Origin: UBA11606 sp039815945
GTDB taxonomy: Bacteria > Actinomycetota > Acidimicrobiia > Acidimicrobiales > Aldehydirespiratoraceae
Assembly: GCA_039815945.1 (NCBI GenBank)
Contig: JBCBYI010000003.1
Coordinates: 1 to 43,960, forward strand
Direction: 5' to 3'
Length of the DNA stretch: 43,960 bases
The translations under genes were made by a program, and so were the position numbers. The notes under the pieces were generated by a model. It had not been told where the DNA came from. It saw nothing but the letters and a program-made list of their open reading frames with translations, and did no database searches. Below are positions 9,226 to 16,594 of this stretch, piece after piece. Numbering within the stretch: the stretch's first letter is position 1; each line of letters starts with the position of its first letter.

Positions 9226-9671
9226 GCGCGGTCGTCGGCCTGCAGATCGCCAAGGCCACCCGGCTCGGCATGGTTGCGGTCGACGAGGTCGAGATCGAGA
9301 CCGCCGCCGGGATCGTCGGCGATCGCTACCACGGGTCGAAGCATCGCCAGGTGAGCGTGCAGTCCCTGGAGGAGTTGGCCGAAGCGGAGGCGGACTTCGG
9401 CGCATCGCTCGACCCGCTGCTGACCCGCCGCAACATCACGATCGACACCGGTCGCGTCCCCCGCACGCCCGGCCATCGCTGGCGGGTCGGTCCCGTCGAA
9501 CTCGAGGTCGTTCGCGACGCCGCCCCGTGCAAGCTGCTCGACGACAACCTCGGCGTCGGCGCCCGTACCGCGATGCGTCGACGCGCCGGTGTGATCTGTC
9601 GGGTGATCGAGGGCGGCCCGCTGCGAATCGGCGACACCGTCGACTTCGGTCAGTCCTCCGACGCCGCCTGA
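9222..9671 (+). CDS. MOSC-domain protein
   Basis: A 149-residue single-domain MOSC protein, starting at a GTG that overlaps the upstream stop by 4 bp. The conserved MOSC features are GDRYHGSKHRQVS near residue 35, LTRRNITIDTG in the middle, the strongly conserved Cys in DAAPCKLLDD, and a C-terminal beta segment ending GDTVDFG. MOSC domains bind molybdenum-cofactor-related or sulfur-bearing ligands, as in the C-terminal domain of Moco sulfurase and in YiiM. Stand-alone short members are mostly uncharacterised, so substrate and role are open. Its 3' end overlaps by 22 bp the tail of the convergent gene at 9650-10306. Confidence 0.82.
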   Translation: MSAVVGLQIAKATRLGMVAVDEVEIETAAGIVGDRYHGSKHRQVSVQSLEELAEAEADFGASLDPLLTRRNITIDTGRVPRTPGHRWRVGPVELEVVRDAAPCKLLDDNLGVGARTAMRRRAGVICRVIEGGPLRIGDTVDFGQSSDAA

Positions 9672-10306
9672 CGGATCATCACCGCGACCTCGGGTCCGAC
9701 GAGCGCCTGGAGTTCGTCGGCGAGGAACTCCGCCGTCGGCTCGGTACCGACCTGGGCGTTGTCGCCCTCGGTGCAGCACCAGGCCATCGTCGCACCGGCC
9801 TCACCGCGGTCGTCGCGTCCCCATCGCCGCAGCGTCGCGGTGCCGTCGCCGTGGTGGCGGGTGATCAACGGGAGCTGCCAGCACACGTTCGGCTTGACGT
9901 CGATGGGCCGGTCGCCGTCGTGCAGGGCCTGCAGGTGCAGCGCACAACCGGGTCCGCCGGCGAAACCGGGTCGGTTGAGGAAGACGCATGCGCCGTCGAC
10001 CGTGTTGGTCCGCGCCCGCCGCTCGTCTTCGTAGATGCCATGCTCGTCGGCCCAGCCCCGGTACTGCCACAGGTCGTCGTCGAGCATCGCGGCGAGCGCC
10101 GAGACGAGCATCGCCTCGTCCTCGTCGAAGAGCTCGGTACCGACCGAACAACACCCGTGGCCGAGTTCCTCCGCCGGATGATCGAGAATGCCCTGGCAGC
10201 CGTCTCCCCAGATGCACGTCCATCGCGAACCGAGGAAGCCCATGTCGACCGACCACCGCGTGCCGTCGACGGGATCGACGAAGGATTCGAACCGAGCTGC
10301 GACCAC
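9650..10306 (-). CDS. Cys-rich putative metal-chelating protein (YkgJ/DUF3109-like)
   Basis: A 218-residue soluble protein with at least nine Cys: TCIWGDGC (Cys31, Cys37), GHGCCSVG (Cys52, Cys53), GACVFL, GGPGCALHLQAL, PNVCWQLPL and AWCCTEGD. The ordered series resembles the CxxC/CC, C(V/I)FL and RP..C pattern of YkgJ-type zinc/iron-chelating proteins, a match from memory that a profile search should test. The GTG at 10306 stands 6 nt after a TAACCT hexamer (10318-10313 on the minus strand), indicating a leaderless start. It is divergent from the second DUF2510 gene, with only 31 bp between the two starts, and overlaps the MOSC gene tail to tail. Confidence 0.65.
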   Translation of the reverse strand: MVAARFESFVDPVDGTRWSVDMGFLGSRWTCIWGDGCQGILDHPAEELGHGCCSVGTELFDEDEAMLVSALAAMLDDDLWQYRGWADEHGIYEDERRARTNTVDGACVFLNRPGFAGGPGCALHLQALHDGDRPIDVKPNVCWQLPLITRHHGDGTATLRRWGRDDRGEAGATMAWCCTEGDNAQVGTEPTAEFLADELQALVGPEVAVMIRQAASED

Positions 10307-10337
10307 GGCTCCAGGTTAGGGCGGTACTGTCCGCTCC
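10307..10337. promoter_or_regulatory. Compact divergent pair of leaderless promoters
   Basis: Only 31 bp separate two divergent start codons. On the minus strand TAACCT (10318-10313) precedes GTG 10306 by 6 nt. On the plus strand TACTGT (10325-10330) precedes ATG 10338 by 7 nt. Each promoter's -35 region must therefore lie in or beyond the other's -10, so the two genes probably compete for polymerase. Confidence 0.6.
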
Positions 10338-11339
10338 ATGAGTGACGTCCCGGCTGGCTGGTACGACGACCCCGAGGATTCTTCTCAGTACCGCTACTGG
10401 GACGGATCTCGCTGGACCGACAACCGTTCGCCTCGCACGACCGCGCAGACCGGCCCCTCCGGTACCGACGTCGGCGGCGGCGCGCTCAGCGACGGCTGGA
10501 ATCTGTTCCGCCGGAACTGGCTCGCCTTCCTCGCCATCTCGGCGGCCTCGCTCGTATTGTTCATCGTGGTGGCAGCCGTGGGGTTCGTGGCGATCAACGA
10601 CGCGACCGATCCGACCCTCGTCGACATCATCGACCGGGTGACCGACGAGGACTTCGACCCGGTCGACGATCCCGCCGACGAGGCCTACGTCGAGGCGATC
10701 GAGTTCACGCCCGGCGCCGGCTTCTGGGTCCTGGTGCCGGTGCTGTTGATCCTCGTGGCGGTCCTGCAGGCGTTCATCATCGGCACCGGAGCCGTGCACG
10801 TCGCCGCCGACCATGTGGGCCGGCCTCGGGCTCTGAGCGAATCGCTCGGCGTTGCGTTCCGCCGGCTTCCCCGCTGGATCGGTGTGTACCTGCTCTGGTT
10901 CCTCGGCTACATCGCGGCGTCGATCGCGCTCACCATCGTGGTGGTCCTGCTCGCCGTGATCTCCGGCGGCCTCTTGCTGCTCCTCGCCATCCCCGGCGTG
11001 TTCGCCCTGGTGATCTGGCTCTATCCAACCCTGTTCATGATGCCCACCGCGCTGGCCGTCGGTCCCACCGACGAGCCCCCGTTCCGCACCACGTTCGCGA
11101 TGATGCGCGCCGGCTGGCGGCAGATGGCGTGGCCGGTGCTGCTGGTCAACCTGGTGCTCATCGCTATCAGCATCGGACTCGGCGTGCTCGGCGTGATCCC
11201 GGTACTCGGCGTGCTCGTCTCGCTCGTCGGCAACTTCGGGATCTACGCCTACAGCACGTGTGTCAACGTCGCCCTGTGGACTCGGCTCGGGGGCCGCATC
11301 GGGGTCGACATCGGCGGCGGGGCCGCCCCCGTCAGCTGA
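10338..11339 (+). CDS. DUF2510-domain multipass membrane protein, copy 2
   Basis: A 333-residue paralogue of the protein at 8251. It has an N-terminal DUF2510 motif (AGWYDDPEDSSQYRYWDGSR, residues 6-25) and a Thr/Gly-rich linker. A first helix follows at about residues 60-85, then an acidic loop (residues 90-120, TDEDFDPVDDPADEAY) and about five more helices. It probably sits in the cytoplasmic membrane with the DUF2510 domain inside. Start choice rests on TACTGT (10325-10330), 7 nt upstream. Its last 8 bp overlap the convergent gene at 11332. No function is known; duplication within 2 kb suggests two forms of the same membrane component. Confidence 0.8.
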   Translation: MSDVPAGWYDDPEDSSQYRYWDGSRWTDNRSPRTTAQTGPSGTDVGGGALSDGWNLFRRNWLAFLAISAASLVLFIVVAAVGFVAINDATDPTLVDIIDRVTDEDFDPVDDPADEAYVEAIEFTPGAGFWVLVPVLLILVAVLQAFIIGTGAVHVAADHVGRPRALSESLGVAFRRLPRWIGVYLLWFLGYIAASIALTIVVVLLAVISGGLLLLLAIPGVFALVIWLYPTLFMMPTALAVGPTDEPPFRTTFAMMRAGWRQMAWPVLLVNLVLIAISIGLGVLGVIPVLGVLVSLVGNFGIYAYSTCVNVALWTRLGGRIGVDIGGGAAPVS

Positions 11340-12126
11340 TCACCAGCTCGGCGACACGAAGGGTGAGCAGGGCCGCGACCGGCGGCCAGATCGAACGAGG
11401 GAGGGAGAACGCGACGAGCGTGGCGCCGACCACGTAGGCGAACAGCCACGAGATCTCGCCCTCGGTGAAGACGAGCATCCCCCCGTGGAAGGCGAGTGCC
11501 GCGGCGACGGCCCACCGGATCCGACCCGGCAGGAGGAACAGCACGGCGAGCGTGGCCTCGATCACGAACGCGGACCACCCGACCAGCCGATCGATGCCGG
11601 ACCAGAGGTCGCGCACGGCACCGTGGATCCGGAGGTCGAGGAGGTCGTCGGTCCAGTGCTCGATGAAGGTTCCGTCGCGCCAGTCTGGATCGAACACCTT
11701 GTTGAGCGCCGCCGCGCCGTACATCACCGACAGTTGGATGCGAAGCGGCCACAGGTGGGTGCGAGGTTCGTAGAGTCCGAGCAGGACCAACACCAGCCCG
11801 GCGAGGATCCGATTGTTGGCGTACGCGCCGAGATCGACGAGCGGCCCGACGAGGATGATGGAGCCGGCCACCGCGGCGGCCGCCCGGGGCATGATCGCCA
11901 GCCAGAGGGCGACGGCGCACCCGAGATAGAGGGCGGCACCGATCAACCACACGATGCCGGGCACCTGCTCGGTCCAGTCGAGCCAGGCGAACGCAGCGAC
12001 GTCGGGGTTGGGCCGGGCCAGCCCGAGGAAGCCGGGCCACAGCGGGAACAGCACCACCAAGCGGGCGGCGAGCAGGGGCCCGGCGGGAAGGTCGTCGGTC
12101 TCGACCGGCGGGGTCAGGGTGACCAT
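11332..12126 (-). CDS. HTTM / vitamin-K-dependent-carboxylase-like membrane protein
   Basis: A 264-residue membrane protein with about seven hydrophobic helices. The segment GAAALNKVFDPDWRDGTFIEHW, near residues 140-160, is the hallmark loop of HTTM-domain proteins, a bacterial group distantly related to vitamin-K gamma-carboxylase. Enzymatic activity is unproven for bacterial stand-alone members. ATG 12126 is chosen because GAGGTG (12137-12132) lies 5 nt upstream; a GTG at 12132 is also possible. The start overlaps the 3' end of the upstream gene (12114-12482), a small anchored protein that is its probable partner. It is last in a minus-strand run beginning at the pterin dehydratase. Confidence 0.72.
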   Translation of the reverse strand: MVTLTPPVETDDLPAGPLLAARLVVLFPLWPGFLGLARPNPDVAAFAWLDWTEQVPGIVWLIGAALYLGCAVALWLAIMPRAAAAVAGSIILVGPLVDLGAYANNRILAGLVLVLLGLYEPRTHLWPLRIQLSVMYGAAALNKVFDPDWRDGTFIEHWTDDLLDLRIHGAVRDLWSGIDRLVGWSAFVIEATLAVLFLLPGRIRWAVAAALAFHGGMLVFTEGEISWLFAYVVGATLVAFSLPRSIWPPVAALLTLRVAELVIS

Positions 12127-12482
12127 GTCCACACCTCGACCGGCCCGCCGTTGGTCGACGACGAGACGGTCACGACGATGTCGTTCGTGTCGGCCTCGGC
12201 CCGTCGGACGTAGCTGTGCACGTGCGCGATGGCGCGATTCTCACGGCCATGGGCGATGTCGTCCTCGACCCACAGGCCGAGCCGGTACCGCACGACGACC
12301 TCGTCGGCGTCGAGGGTCCGACCGTCGATGTCGACCTCGATCTCGTAGAACGAGATCTGGTCGTAGGGCGCCCATGCGAGGTAGCGGGTGTCGACCGTGC
12401 GGGCGTGCGCGACGGTGAGCAGCTGGACGGCCAGGATCGACCCGACCAGGGCGAGGCGCCAGTTCGCCCGCAGCCGGCTCAC
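12114..12482 (-). CDS. Membrane-anchored small protein, hypothetical
   Basis: A 122-residue product with an N-terminal hydrophobic segment (WRLALVGSILAVQLLTVAHA, residues about 8-27) that fits a signal peptide or anchor. A beta-rich exported domain follows, with many acidic and Val-rich strands ending PVEVWTWSP. The GTG start at 12482 overlaps the stop of the pterin dehydratase gene (GTGA), and its own 3' end overlaps the HTTM gene, so all three are co-translated. No family is recognised. Pairing with an HTTM-domain protein suggests a periplasmic or outward-facing partner subunit, which is inference from context. Confidence 0.6.
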   Translation of the reverse strand: MSRLRANWRLALVGSILAVQLLTVAHARTVDTRYLAWAPYDQISFYEIEVDIDGRTLDADEVVVRYRLGLWVEDDIAHGRENRAIAHVHSYVRRAEADTNDIVVTVSSSTNGGPVEVWTWSP

Positions 12483-12763
12483 CCGAGGGCGTCGACCTTC
12501 TCGACGAACGCCAGGTCGTTGCTCGAGATGCCGCCGGCATCATGATCGGTGATGGCGATCTCGACGGTGTTGTAGACGTTGCTCCACTCGGGGTGGTGGA
12601 ACAGCCGTTCGGCGATCAGCGCCACGCTCGACATGAAGCCGAAGGCCTCGACGAACGACCCGAACGTGAAGGTCCGGTGGAGTCGATCGCCATGTCGGGT
12701 CCACGCAGGGTGCGCCGCGAGGACATCGTCGATCTCGGATTCGGTCAGCAGCGTGCCGGGCAT
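12479..12763 (-). CDS. Pterin-4a-carbinolamine dehydratase (PCD/DCoH)
   Basis: A 94-residue protein that matches the whole length of the family. The active-site stretch FHHPEWSNVYNTVEIAITDH (residues 55-74) contains the conserved His-His-Pro and Trp, followed by GGISSNDLAFVEKVD. The enzyme dehydrates 4a-hydroxytetrahydropterin after aromatic amino acid hydroxylation. In bacteria without such a hydroxylase, PCD-like proteins may instead act in molybdopterin metabolism or have another role, and no hydroxylase is seen here. It lies 30 bp downstream of sufC2 on the same strand and may be the tail of the sufD operon. Confidence 0.9.
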   Translation of the reverse strand: MPGTLLTESEIDDVLAAHPAWTRHGDRLHRTFTFGSFVEAFGFMSSVALIAERLFHHPEWSNVYNTVEIAITDHDAGGISSNDLAFVEKVDALG

Positions 12764-12793
12764 GGCCCGATCATGGCACGCAACGCCGTGGTG

Positions 12794-13582
12794 TCACGCC
12801 AGCGGGTCGGCGAAGGGATCGTCGGGAAGGCCGACCGACGCCGCCGCCGGCGCCGGGGCGGTGACCCACCGCTCGTAGCCCGTCTCCTCGAGCTCGGTGG
12901 CGAGCTCGGGCCCGCCCGATTCCTTGATCACGCCGTCGGCGAAGACGTGCACGACGTCGGGCTTGAGCTGTTCGAAGAGCCGGCTGTAGTGGGTGATGGC
13001 GAGCACGCCGAGACCGTTCTCGTGGGTCTCTTCTTCGACCCGCTGGCTGACAAGGCGCAGGGCGTCGACGTCGAGGCCGGAGTCGAGCTCGTCGAGGATC
13101 GCGAAGGTGGGGCGCAGCACGCCGAGCTGCAACGTCTCGTTGCGCTTCTTCTCGCCACCGGAGAGGTCGACGTTGAGCGGGCGCTCGAGGAACTGGGCAC
13201 CGAAACCGATGCGCTCGGCCTCGACGCGCATGCGTTCGGAGATCTCCGCGGGATCCTCGGGGGTACGCACCGACGCGGTGAGCAGGTCGCGAAGCGCGAC
13301 ACCGGGGACCTCGGTCGGGTACTGCATGGCGAGGAACAGGCCGGCTTCGGCCCGCTGCCAGGTCGCCTTGTCGAGCAGCTCGACGTCGTCGATGCGAACC
13401 GACCCGCCGAGGACGTCGTAGCCGGGACGACCGGCGATGACATGCGACAGCGTGGACTTGCCCGAACCGTTGGGCCCCATGACGGCGTGGACTTCGCCGG
13501 CCGGCACCTCCAGGTCGACGCCCTTCAGGATCTCGGATCCGCCGACGGCGGCGCGGAGGCCTTCGATGATCAGGGTGCTCAT
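12794..13582 (-). CDS. sufC: SufC Fe-S assembly ATPase, second paralogue
   Basis: A 262-residue SufC. Walker A GPNGSGKST is at 36-44, the signature LSGGEKKR at 140-147, Asp164-Glu165 in the LDELDSGLD Walker B, and H-loop His198. It ends with an extra Pro/Ala-rich tail of about 20 residues (APAPAAASVGLPDDPF) that the other SufC lacks. The ATG overlaps the Rieske gene stop (ATGA), which itself overlaps sufD, so this copy is produced together with SufD and is the likelier partner of the SufBD scaffold. The similarity of motifs and order marks it as a true SufC and not a transporter ATPase. Control is expected from the operator at 15206-15229. Confidence 0.92.
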   Translation of the reverse strand: MSTLIIEGLRAAVGGSEILKGVDLEVPAGEVHAVMGPNGSGKSTLSHVIAGRPGYDVLGGSVRIDDVELLDKATWQRAEAGLFLAMQYPTEVPGVALRDLLTASVRTPEDPAEISERMRVEAERIGFGAQFLERPLNVDLSGGEKKRNETLQLGVLRPTFAILDELDSGLDVDALRLVSQRVEEETHENGLGVLAITHYSRLFEQLKPDVVHVFADGVIKESGGPELATELEETGYERWVTAPAPAAASVGLPDDPFADPLA

Positions 13583-13911
13583 GCGTCCTCCTCGAGGGGG
13601 GCGAGGGTCAAGACGACGTCGCCGTCGACGACGGCGACCTCATAGGTGGGAACGGGGCGGATGGCGGGCAGGGTGAGCGCCTCGCCGGTGCGCAGGTCGA
13701 ACGAGGCGCCGTGCTTCGGGCACTCGACGGCACAATCGTCGGCCTCGACGAAACCGCCGGACAGGGAGACGTCGGCGTGGCTGCAGGTGTCGCTCAGGGC
13801 GTAGACGTCGTCGTCGATGCGCACGAGGAGGATGTCGCGATCGTCGATCGTGACCTTCTGGGCCGCGCCGGACTCCATCGAGTCGAGCGAGAAGAGGGTG
13901 TAGGCGGTCAT
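13579..13911 (-). CDS. Rieske-type [2Fe-2S] protein of the SUF operon
   Basis: A 110-residue ferredoxin-like protein of the small soluble Rieske type. The ligand motifs are Cys43-Ser-His45 and Cys64-Pro-Lys-His67, which bind a [2Fe-2S] cluster through two Cys and two His. There is no signal or membrane anchor, so it is cytosolic. It is read from ATG 13911, whose codon overlaps the sufD stop (ATGA); its own stop overlaps the sufC2 start. A Rieske gene between sufD and sufC recurs in actinobacterial suf operons. An electron-supply role in cluster assembly is plausible but not established. Confidence 0.9.
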   Translation of the reverse strand: MTAYTLFSLDSMESGAAQKVTIDDRDILLVRIDDDVYALSDTCSHADVSLSGGFVEADDCAVECPKHGASFDLRTGEALTLPAIRPVPTYEVAVVDGDVVLTLAPLEEDA

Positions 13912-15200
13912 ACGGTCTGCAACTCCGACTCCGGCGCAGCGTCGAGTTCGCGCTGGCGGGCGAGCTTGGCCGCGATGGCGGACTTGAGCGCGGGGACGGC
14001 GGCCTGGACCGGCACGCCGGCGAGGACCTCGCCGAGGAAGCCGGCGACGATGAGGCGCTCGGCCTCGGCGGTCGGGACGCCGCGGGACTCGAGGTAGAAC
14101 CGCTGATCCTCGTCGACCGGGCTGACGGTGGAGGCGTGGCTGCACTTCACGTCGTTGTTCTCGATCTCGAGGTTGGGCACCGACTCGGCCCAGGCGTCGT
14201 CGCTGAGCTTGAGGTTTCGGTTGGTCTGGAAGGCGTTGGTGCCGCGGGCGTCGGGGCGGACGCGGATCAGGCCGGTGTAGACGCTGCGGCTCTCGCCGGC
14301 GACGACGCCCTTGTAGAGCAGGTTCGACGTGGTGTCGGGCGCCACGTGATCCTGATAGGTGCGGAAGTCGAGGGTCTGTGCGGCCTCACCGAAGTAGACG
14401 GCGGCGAGATCGCCGTGGGCGCCTCGACCGACGAGGCGGGTGTCGGCGCGGGTGCGGGCGTAGGCGCCGCCGAACGCGGCGGTGGCCGCCGAGACGGTGG
14501 CGTCACGCTCGGCGCGGGCGAGCACACTGCCGAACTGCCAGGTCTTGGCGCCCTGCTCCTGCACCTTCAGGTACCCCAGGCGACCGGCGGCTTCGACGTC
14601 GAGTTCGACGACCGGGCAGACCAGGATGTCGTCGTCGGCCTCGCTGGTGTGGAGATCCATCACGTCGGCCTGGGCGCTCTCGGCGACCCGCACGACGAGC
14701 CGCGGGAACGCGGCACCGCCGTCACCGGCGGCGTGGTGCGTGACGACGATCGGACGCTCGACGACGACGCCCCGGGGGATGTCGATCAGCAGCGGCCAGT
14801 CCATGAAGGCGTCGTTGAGAAGGGTGAAGTAGTCGCTCGCATCGTCGGCGACTGAACCGAGACGGGCCTGACCGTTGTCGTCCTCGGCCAGCGGGCCGAT
14901 GTGCACACCCTGGTCGAGGAGTTCCTGATCGACCTCGACGAACATGACTCGACCGTTGACACAGCGGATCAGGGCCGCGGGCTCGACGTCGAGGCGCGGC
15001 ATCGGGGCATCGCCGAACTCGCTCGACGGGGTGTAGCGCTCGAGATCGAATGAGCCGATGAGGCTGTAGCGCCACTCCTCGGCGGAGTCGTCGGGACGCT
15101 CGGTCGACGCGAAGGTCTCGGCGGCGGCCTGACGACGAGCGACCAGCCAGTCGGGGCCGCCGAGTGCGCCGGCGGCGGTGGGGGAAAAGGCGGAGGACAT
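13908..15200 (-). CDS. sufD: SufD scaffold subunit
   Basis: A 430-residue beta-helix protein of the SufBCD Fe-S scaffold. The C-terminal half carries the SufB/SufD core, with the diagnostic ENNDVKCSHASTVSPVDED stretch (conserved Cys and His of SufD) and FYLESRGVPTAEAERLIVAGFL. The N-terminal 60 residues are Ala-rich and contain the WRYS motif (AEEWRYSLIGSFDLERY) usual for SufD. The ATG at 15200 lies 8 nt after a TAGGAT hexamer (15214-15209) that overlaps the operator at 15206-15229, so leaderless transcription with direct operator control is predicted. The in-frame ATG at 15206 would lie only 2 nt after the -10 and is rejected. It is the first gene of sufD-Rieske-sufC2. Confidence 0.93.
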   Translation of the reverse strand: MSSAFSPTAAGALGGPDWLVARRQAAAETFASTERPDDSAEEWRYSLIGSFDLERYTPSSEFGDAPMPRLDVEPAALIRCVNGRVMFVEVDQELLDQGVHIGPLAEDDNGQARLGSVADDASDYFTLLNDAFMDWPLLIDIPRGVVVERPIVVTHHAAGDGGAAFPRLVVRVAESAQADVMDLHTSEADDDILVCPVVELDVEAAGRLGYLKVQEQGAKTWQFGSVLARAERDATVSAATAAFGGAYARTRADTRLVGRGAHGDLAAVYFGEAAQTLDFRTYQDHVAPDTTSNLLYKGVVAGESRSVYTGLIRVRPDARGTNAFQTNRNLKLSDDAWAESVPNLEIENNDVKCSHASTVSPVDEDQRFYLESRGVPTAEAERLIVAGFLGEVLAGVPVQAAVPALKSAIAAKLARQRELDAAPESELQTV

Positions 15201-15205
15201 CGGCA

Positions 15206-15229
15206 TTAATCCTACCGCCGTAGTGTTAA
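15206..15229. promoter_or_regulatory. SUF operator, copy B
   Basis: TTAATCCTAC (15206-15215) and GTAGTGTTAA (15220-15229) form an inverted repeat with an identical 4-bp spacer; 8 of 10 arm positions are symmetric. The left arm contains the sufD -10 (TAGGAT on the minus strand), so a bound regulator would block open-complex formation. It shares the TTAnCACTAC half-site with copies A and C. Confidence 0.78.
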
Positions 15230-15559
15230 CCAACGGCGACTCGCGGGCATCGCAAGTGGCCCGCCAGGTGATGCCGTCGGCCGGCTCCCAGGTCGGCCAC
15301 GGGTCCGGGTCGAGGGGCCTGCCGATCCAAGGCCGCCACGACCGGTTCCGGCGGGACGGCGACGCCGTTGACCGCGGGTGGCGTTCCCGCTGCCCGCCAT
15401 CGCATCCACCAGTCACCATCGGAGTGACCACCGCGTCGGTCACCGCCCACCTGCCGAGTCATCGTCTGAGTGGGGGTGAATCCGTCGCCGGGCGCGAGAA
15501 TCTGAGCGGCGTTTCGCCGCGAACGCGGTCGAGTGGTGACGAAGCCGGGAGTGGTGCCG
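15230..15559. other. 330-bp stretch with no assignable gene
   Basis: This is the region between the sufD operator and the end of the four-Cys gene. On the minus strand all three frames are open for long stretches. Two give fairly protein-like sequence (for example PWPTWEPADGITW just before sufD, and DGDWWMRWRAAGTPPAV in another frame), but no frame has a convincing start, stop and promoter. It may hold a decayed or frameshifted small gene, or simply the upstream region of sufD. A short hairpin at 15506-15520 is listed separately. Confidence 0.4.
15506..15520 (-). terminator. Short hairpin downstream of the four-Cys gene
   Basis: GCGGCG-TTT-CGCCGC forms a perfect 6-bp stem with a 3-nt loop, 40 bp after the stop of the minus-strand gene ending at 15560. 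There is no T tract; function as a terminator is inferred only from position. Confidence 0.35.
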
Positions 15560-16018
15560 TCAGCGACGGCCGTCGCGGTAGCGCTTGCGGAAGCGCTCGC
15601 CGAACCCCTCGCCCTTGGACTTCGGCGGCGTGGCGCCGGGGGGCGTCGAGAGGTTCGAGGTGTCGTCGCCCTTCTTGCGGCGCAGACGACCGAGCCCCTT
15701 CTTGCTGCGCTTGGCCCGCTCCACTTCGAGATCGGCGAGCGTGCCGGGCACGGCGTCGTTGATGATGTCCTCGGCGGCATCGAGCAGGGCCGCGATCGAG
15801 TCGTCGTCGCCGAGGCTCTCGGGTTCGGCCGGGGTCTCGGGCGTGACGAGGCTGCCGTAGCTCCAGTTCACGTCGGCGAGACGCCGGGTGAACTTGGGGC
15901 AGTCGTCGGGGCAGCGCCACGGAGCCTCGGGCGCCAAGTCGAGATCACACTTCCGGACGGTGTCCCCGTTGGGGTAGCTCCGGGATTCGAAGTACTTGCA
16001 GTCCTGGCGCATCGGCAT
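15560..16018 (-). CDS. Hypothetical protein with an N-terminal four-Cys motif
   Basis: A 152-residue protein. Cys7, Cys24, Cys36 and Cys40 in the first 43 residues (DCKYFESR, RKCDLD, RCPDDCPKF) could bind zinc or an Fe-S cluster. The middle is acidic and helical (residues 65-95). The C-terminal third is strongly basic and Lys/Arg-rich (KRSKKGLGRLRRKKGDD, FGERFRKRYRDGRR), suggesting nucleic-acid or membrane-surface contact. CACAAT (16030-16025) stands 6 nt before the ATG, a leaderless arrangement. It lies between sufD and the NUDIX pair within the SUF neighbourhood. No family is recognised. Confidence 0.65.
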   Translation of the reverse strand: MPMRQDCKYFESRSYPNGDTVRKCDLDLAPEAPWRCPDDCPKFTRRLADVNWSYGSLVTPETPAEPESLGDDDSIAALLDAAEDIINDAVPGTLADLEVERAKRSKKGLGRLRRKKGDDTSNLSTPPGATPPKSKGEGFGERFRKRYRDGRR

Positions 16019-16054
16019 GTTCCCATTGTGGCGGCTGCCGGGCCGCTGCGGGCG

Positions 16055-16594
16055 TCAGACGCCGGCGAGTTCGGCCAGCAGGGGCGTCAGGGTGAAGCCG
16101 TCGGCGATCTCGCCGTCGCGGATCAGCGCCGGGATGTCGTCGAGCGGGATCCACTCGATCGCCGCCGCCTCGTCGAGGTCGGTCGGGTCGCCGACGTGGG
16201 TGGCCTCGGTCGCCCGCTCGACGTGGAAGGTGAGATCGATCGAGCCGTTGGCCGGGTGCCACGAGAGAAACGGTGTGGTCGGGCCCGGCCGCCAGCCCGT
16301 CTCCTCCCGGCACTCGCGGGCGGCCGCCTCGGCGACCGTCTCGCCGGGGTCGATGCGGCCGGCGGGCAGCTCCCAGCACCAGGTGTCGGTGACGAAGCGG
16401 TGCCGCCAGATCATCAACACCTTCTCGTCGACCACGACGAGGGTGGCGGCGGCCTCGGCCGGCACCCGCACGACATGGTGTTCGAACCGCGCGCCCGACG
16501 GCGTCTCGACATCGACCAGGCGCATCGACATCCACTCGGAGTCGTAGATCGACCGCTCGCCGTGGACGGTCCACTCGCCGGGCACGGCACTCAT
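16055..16594 (-). CDS. NUDIX hydrolase (ADP-ribose pyrophosphatase-like), copy 1
   Basis: A 179-residue protein with a complete NUDIX box, GRIDPGETVAEAAARECREE followed by TGW, at about residues 79-101, matching Gx5Ex7REUxEExGU. The upstream strands VLMIWRHRFVTDTWCWELPAG are typical of ADP-sugar pyrophosphatases. Such enzymes split nucleoside diphosphate derivatives using Mg or Mn held by the box Glu residues; the exact substrate cannot be read. The ATG at 16594 overlaps the stop of the preceding NUDIX gene (ATGA), and the two proteins are clear paralogues over their whole length. This indicates a tandem duplication expressed as one unit. Confidence 0.9.
   Translation of the reverse strand: MSAVPGEWTVHGERSIYDSEWMSMRLVDVETPSGARFEHHVVRVPAEAAATLVVVDEKVLMIWRHRFVTDTWCWELPAGRIDPGETVAEAAARECREETGWRPGPTTPFLSWHPANGSIDLTFHVERATEATHVGDPTDLDEAAAIEWIPLDDIPALIRDGEIADGFTLTPLLAELAGV

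Noticed and set aside
15578..15595. Hairpin AGCGCTT/AAGCGCT as a terminator
   Set aside because: It lies within the last codons of the four-Cys protein gene, before its stop, and has no T tract.
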